DNA of 6,407 nucleotides, taken from NCBI GenBank assembly GCA_028703645.1, contig JAQVML010000087.1, positions 1-6,407 of the forward strand, in the 5' to 3' direction. Below, piece by piece: positions 5,698 to 6,407 of this stretch (its first letter is position 1; the number at the start of each line of letters is the position of its first letter). The position numbers were made by a program, and so were the translations under genes. The stretch is from Eubacteriales bacterium (GTDB taxonomy: Bacteria > Bacillota > Clostridia > Christensenellales > CAG-138). The notes below the pieces were generated by a model, which was not told where the DNA came from, searched no databases, and saw nothing but the letters and a program-made list of their open reading frames with translations.

Positions 5698-5718
5698 AAG
5701 AGCCCTTTTCAGAGCTCT
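5698..5718. repeat. Exact 21-base direct repeat, copy 2 (hairpin after the right-edge gene)
   Basis: This is identical to 5483-5503. On the minus strand it forms a hairpin starting 23 bases after the stop codon of the partial binding-protein gene, extended by one more A-T pair to 5719. Unlike copy 1 it is followed by TTAAGCC rather than a T run, so termination here should be weak and it may serve as a 3'-end stabiliser. Confidence 0.8.
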
Positions 5719-5741
5719 TTGAATCGCAATTTGTATCAGGT

Positions 5742-6407
5742 TCAATATCCGCGCGCGTCGATCATCGCCTTCGTGATCGTAAAACAATCAAACGCGGTCT
5801 CGTCCACATGCTTGACCTGCTCGACGGTCTCGCCGCGCTGCAAGCGCTGAATGATGTCCGAAACATACGGGCCCTGCAAAGGATTGCATTCCACGTTCAG
5901 CGCGATTTTCCCTTGCAGACAATAGGTCAGCCCCAGCTTTGTCGCGTCAAAGGAGATCACGATCACGCCGCCATCCGTGTTGCAGGAAAGGCCCGCTTCC
6001 TCCATCGCATCGATCGCGCCCAGCGCTTCGCCGTCGTTTTCGCAATACACCACGTCGATATCCGAGGTGGTTTTGAGAATCGATCCCATGACCTCATACG
6101 CTTTTGCACGGGTGAAGTCTCCCTGTTCCTGCGCCACAATCTGCCAGTTGGCGTTTCGCTTAAGCGCTTCTTCCAGCGCGGCGGTGCGGCCGATCTGCGC
6201 GGAAGACCCAACTGTGCCCTGAATATGGACGATGTGGATGGGCTCCTCCGTCCTGCCTGTTTTCTCCAGCAGGTGTTCCAGCCAGTTGATGGCGGTCTCG
6301 CCTTCCTTGCGAAAATCGGAACCGATATACGCCGTATACAGGCTGCGATCCACTGTCTCGATATCGCGGTCGATTACGATCACCGGAATGCCCGCATCGC
6401 GCGCCTC
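5742..6407 (-). CDS. Second sugar ABC transporter substrate-binding protein, N terminus beyond the window
   Basis: The last 221 residues of a type I periplasmic-binding protein are visible; the frame is open to the window edge. By alignment to the lipoprotein at 4190-5227, where its D13-R14 matches D142-R143, about 130 N-terminal residues are missing, including any signal peptide. The apparent start at 6383 is an internal GTG. It keeps the family sugar-contact candidates I-D-R-D, A-Q-I-G-R, C-E-N-D and S-F-D-A, and carries H-I-Q-G-T-V-G and G-D-F-T-R, both also present in E. coli YtfQ, so in this region it looks more YtfQ-like than the operon's own binding protein. The stop is TGA at 5744-5742. 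It may serve the same importer, a different one upstream, or be the sensor part of a fusion protein. Confidence 0.9.
   Translation of the reverse strand, partial: EARDAGIPVIVIDRDIETVDRSLYTAYIGSDFRKEGETAINWLEHLLEKTGRTEEPIHIVHIQGTVGSSAQIGRTAALEEALKRNANWQIVAQEQGDFTRAKAYEVMGSILKTTSDIDVVYCENDGEALGAIDAMEEAGLSCNTDGGVIVISFDATKLGLTYCLQGKIALNVECNPLQGPYVSDIIQRLQRGETVEQVKHVDETAFDCFTITKAMIDARGY

Larger units (their letters stand above)
5525..5718 (+). repeat. Structured intergenic element, right copy (opposite orientation)
   Basis: This copy reads in the plus direction, inverted relative to the left copy. Hairpins in order are: H1 at 5531-5552 (nine pairs, four-base loop); H2 at 5567-5587 (TGCGTCGG/CCGACGCA, perfect); an extra one at 5594-5608 (CGCCC/GGGCG) that the left copy lacks; H3 at 5620-5660 (CGTTTTG/CAAAACG outside, CGCCC/GGGCG inside); H4 at 5669-5694, a perfect 26-base palindrome; and H5 at 5698-5718. 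CTCTGT (5613-5618), TTTGCCGCC (5623-5631) and GGTTAT (5662-5667) are also shared with the left copy in the same order. It lies tail-to-tail with the right-edge gene, which transcribes it in the reverse sense. Confidence 0.75.
5228..5741. other. Gene-free stretch between the two binding-protein genes
   Basis: From right to left it holds a hairpin after the right-edge gene, the inverted structured element (5718-5525), the terminator at 5503-5479 with a weak backup at 5469-5444, the ATGTGA motif region with the importer promoter, and the ribosome site of the lipoprotein gene. No open frame here has a credible ribosome site. A faint plus-strand promoter-like pair, TTGATT (5399-5404) and TAATTT (5422-5427) with a 17-base spacer, could transcribe the right element in its own sense. 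Confidence 0.7.

Noticed and set aside
176..5718. Composite transposon or CRISPR array framed by the inverted copies
   Set aside because: No transposase, no target-site duplication and no regularly spaced short repeats with spacers. The copies are only about 81 percent identical in their best 68 bases.

Overview
The window holds a four-gene ABC sugar importer, all on the minus strand and transcribed right to left: substrate-binding lipoprotein (4190-5227), twin-domain ATPase (2509-4029), permease (1443-2516) and second permease (389-1453). Gene order and protein motifs match the galactofuranose-type importer YtfQ-YtfR-YtfT-YjfF of E. coli. The substrate here cannot be read from the sequence and may be another pentose, hexose or furanose. 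A second, divergent substrate-binding protein of the same family runs off the right edge (5742-6407). At the left edge a further minus-strand gene appears to begin (start codon at 14, preceded by a perfect AGGAGG).

The lipoprotein signal peptide, the Ala/Pro/Thr/Glu-rich linker after the lipid-anchored cysteine and the AGGAGG-type ribosome sites suggest a Gram-positive of the Clostridia (Firmicutes/Bacillota). The genes use mainly G/C-ending codons, while promoter regions are AT-rich. A finer assignment is not supported.

Layout on the minus strand, right to left: 3' part of binding protein 2; a 514-base gene-free stretch (5228-5741) with a string of hairpins, a good rho-independent terminator (5479-5503) and the importer promoter (about 5300-5328); binding protein 1; a 160-base gap with a very stable hairpin (4104-4143); ATPase; permease 1, overlapping the ATPase by 8 bases; permease 2, overlapping permease 1 by 11 bases; a gene-free stretch (15-388) with a hairpin string and terminator (174-211) and then the AT-rich leader of the next gene. 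The binding protein captures the sugar outside the cell, the two permeases form the membrane channel and the ATPase drives uptake.

The most unusual thing is not a gene. The two gene-free stretches each carry one copy of a roughly 190-base structured element, in opposite orientations, bracketing the importer operon. A 68-base core aligns without gaps at 55 of 68 positions. Beyond it, the order of hairpins is kept although most of the bases differ. I do not recognise this element; it could be a dispersed intergenic repeat, a structured RNA or an elaborate 3'-end module.
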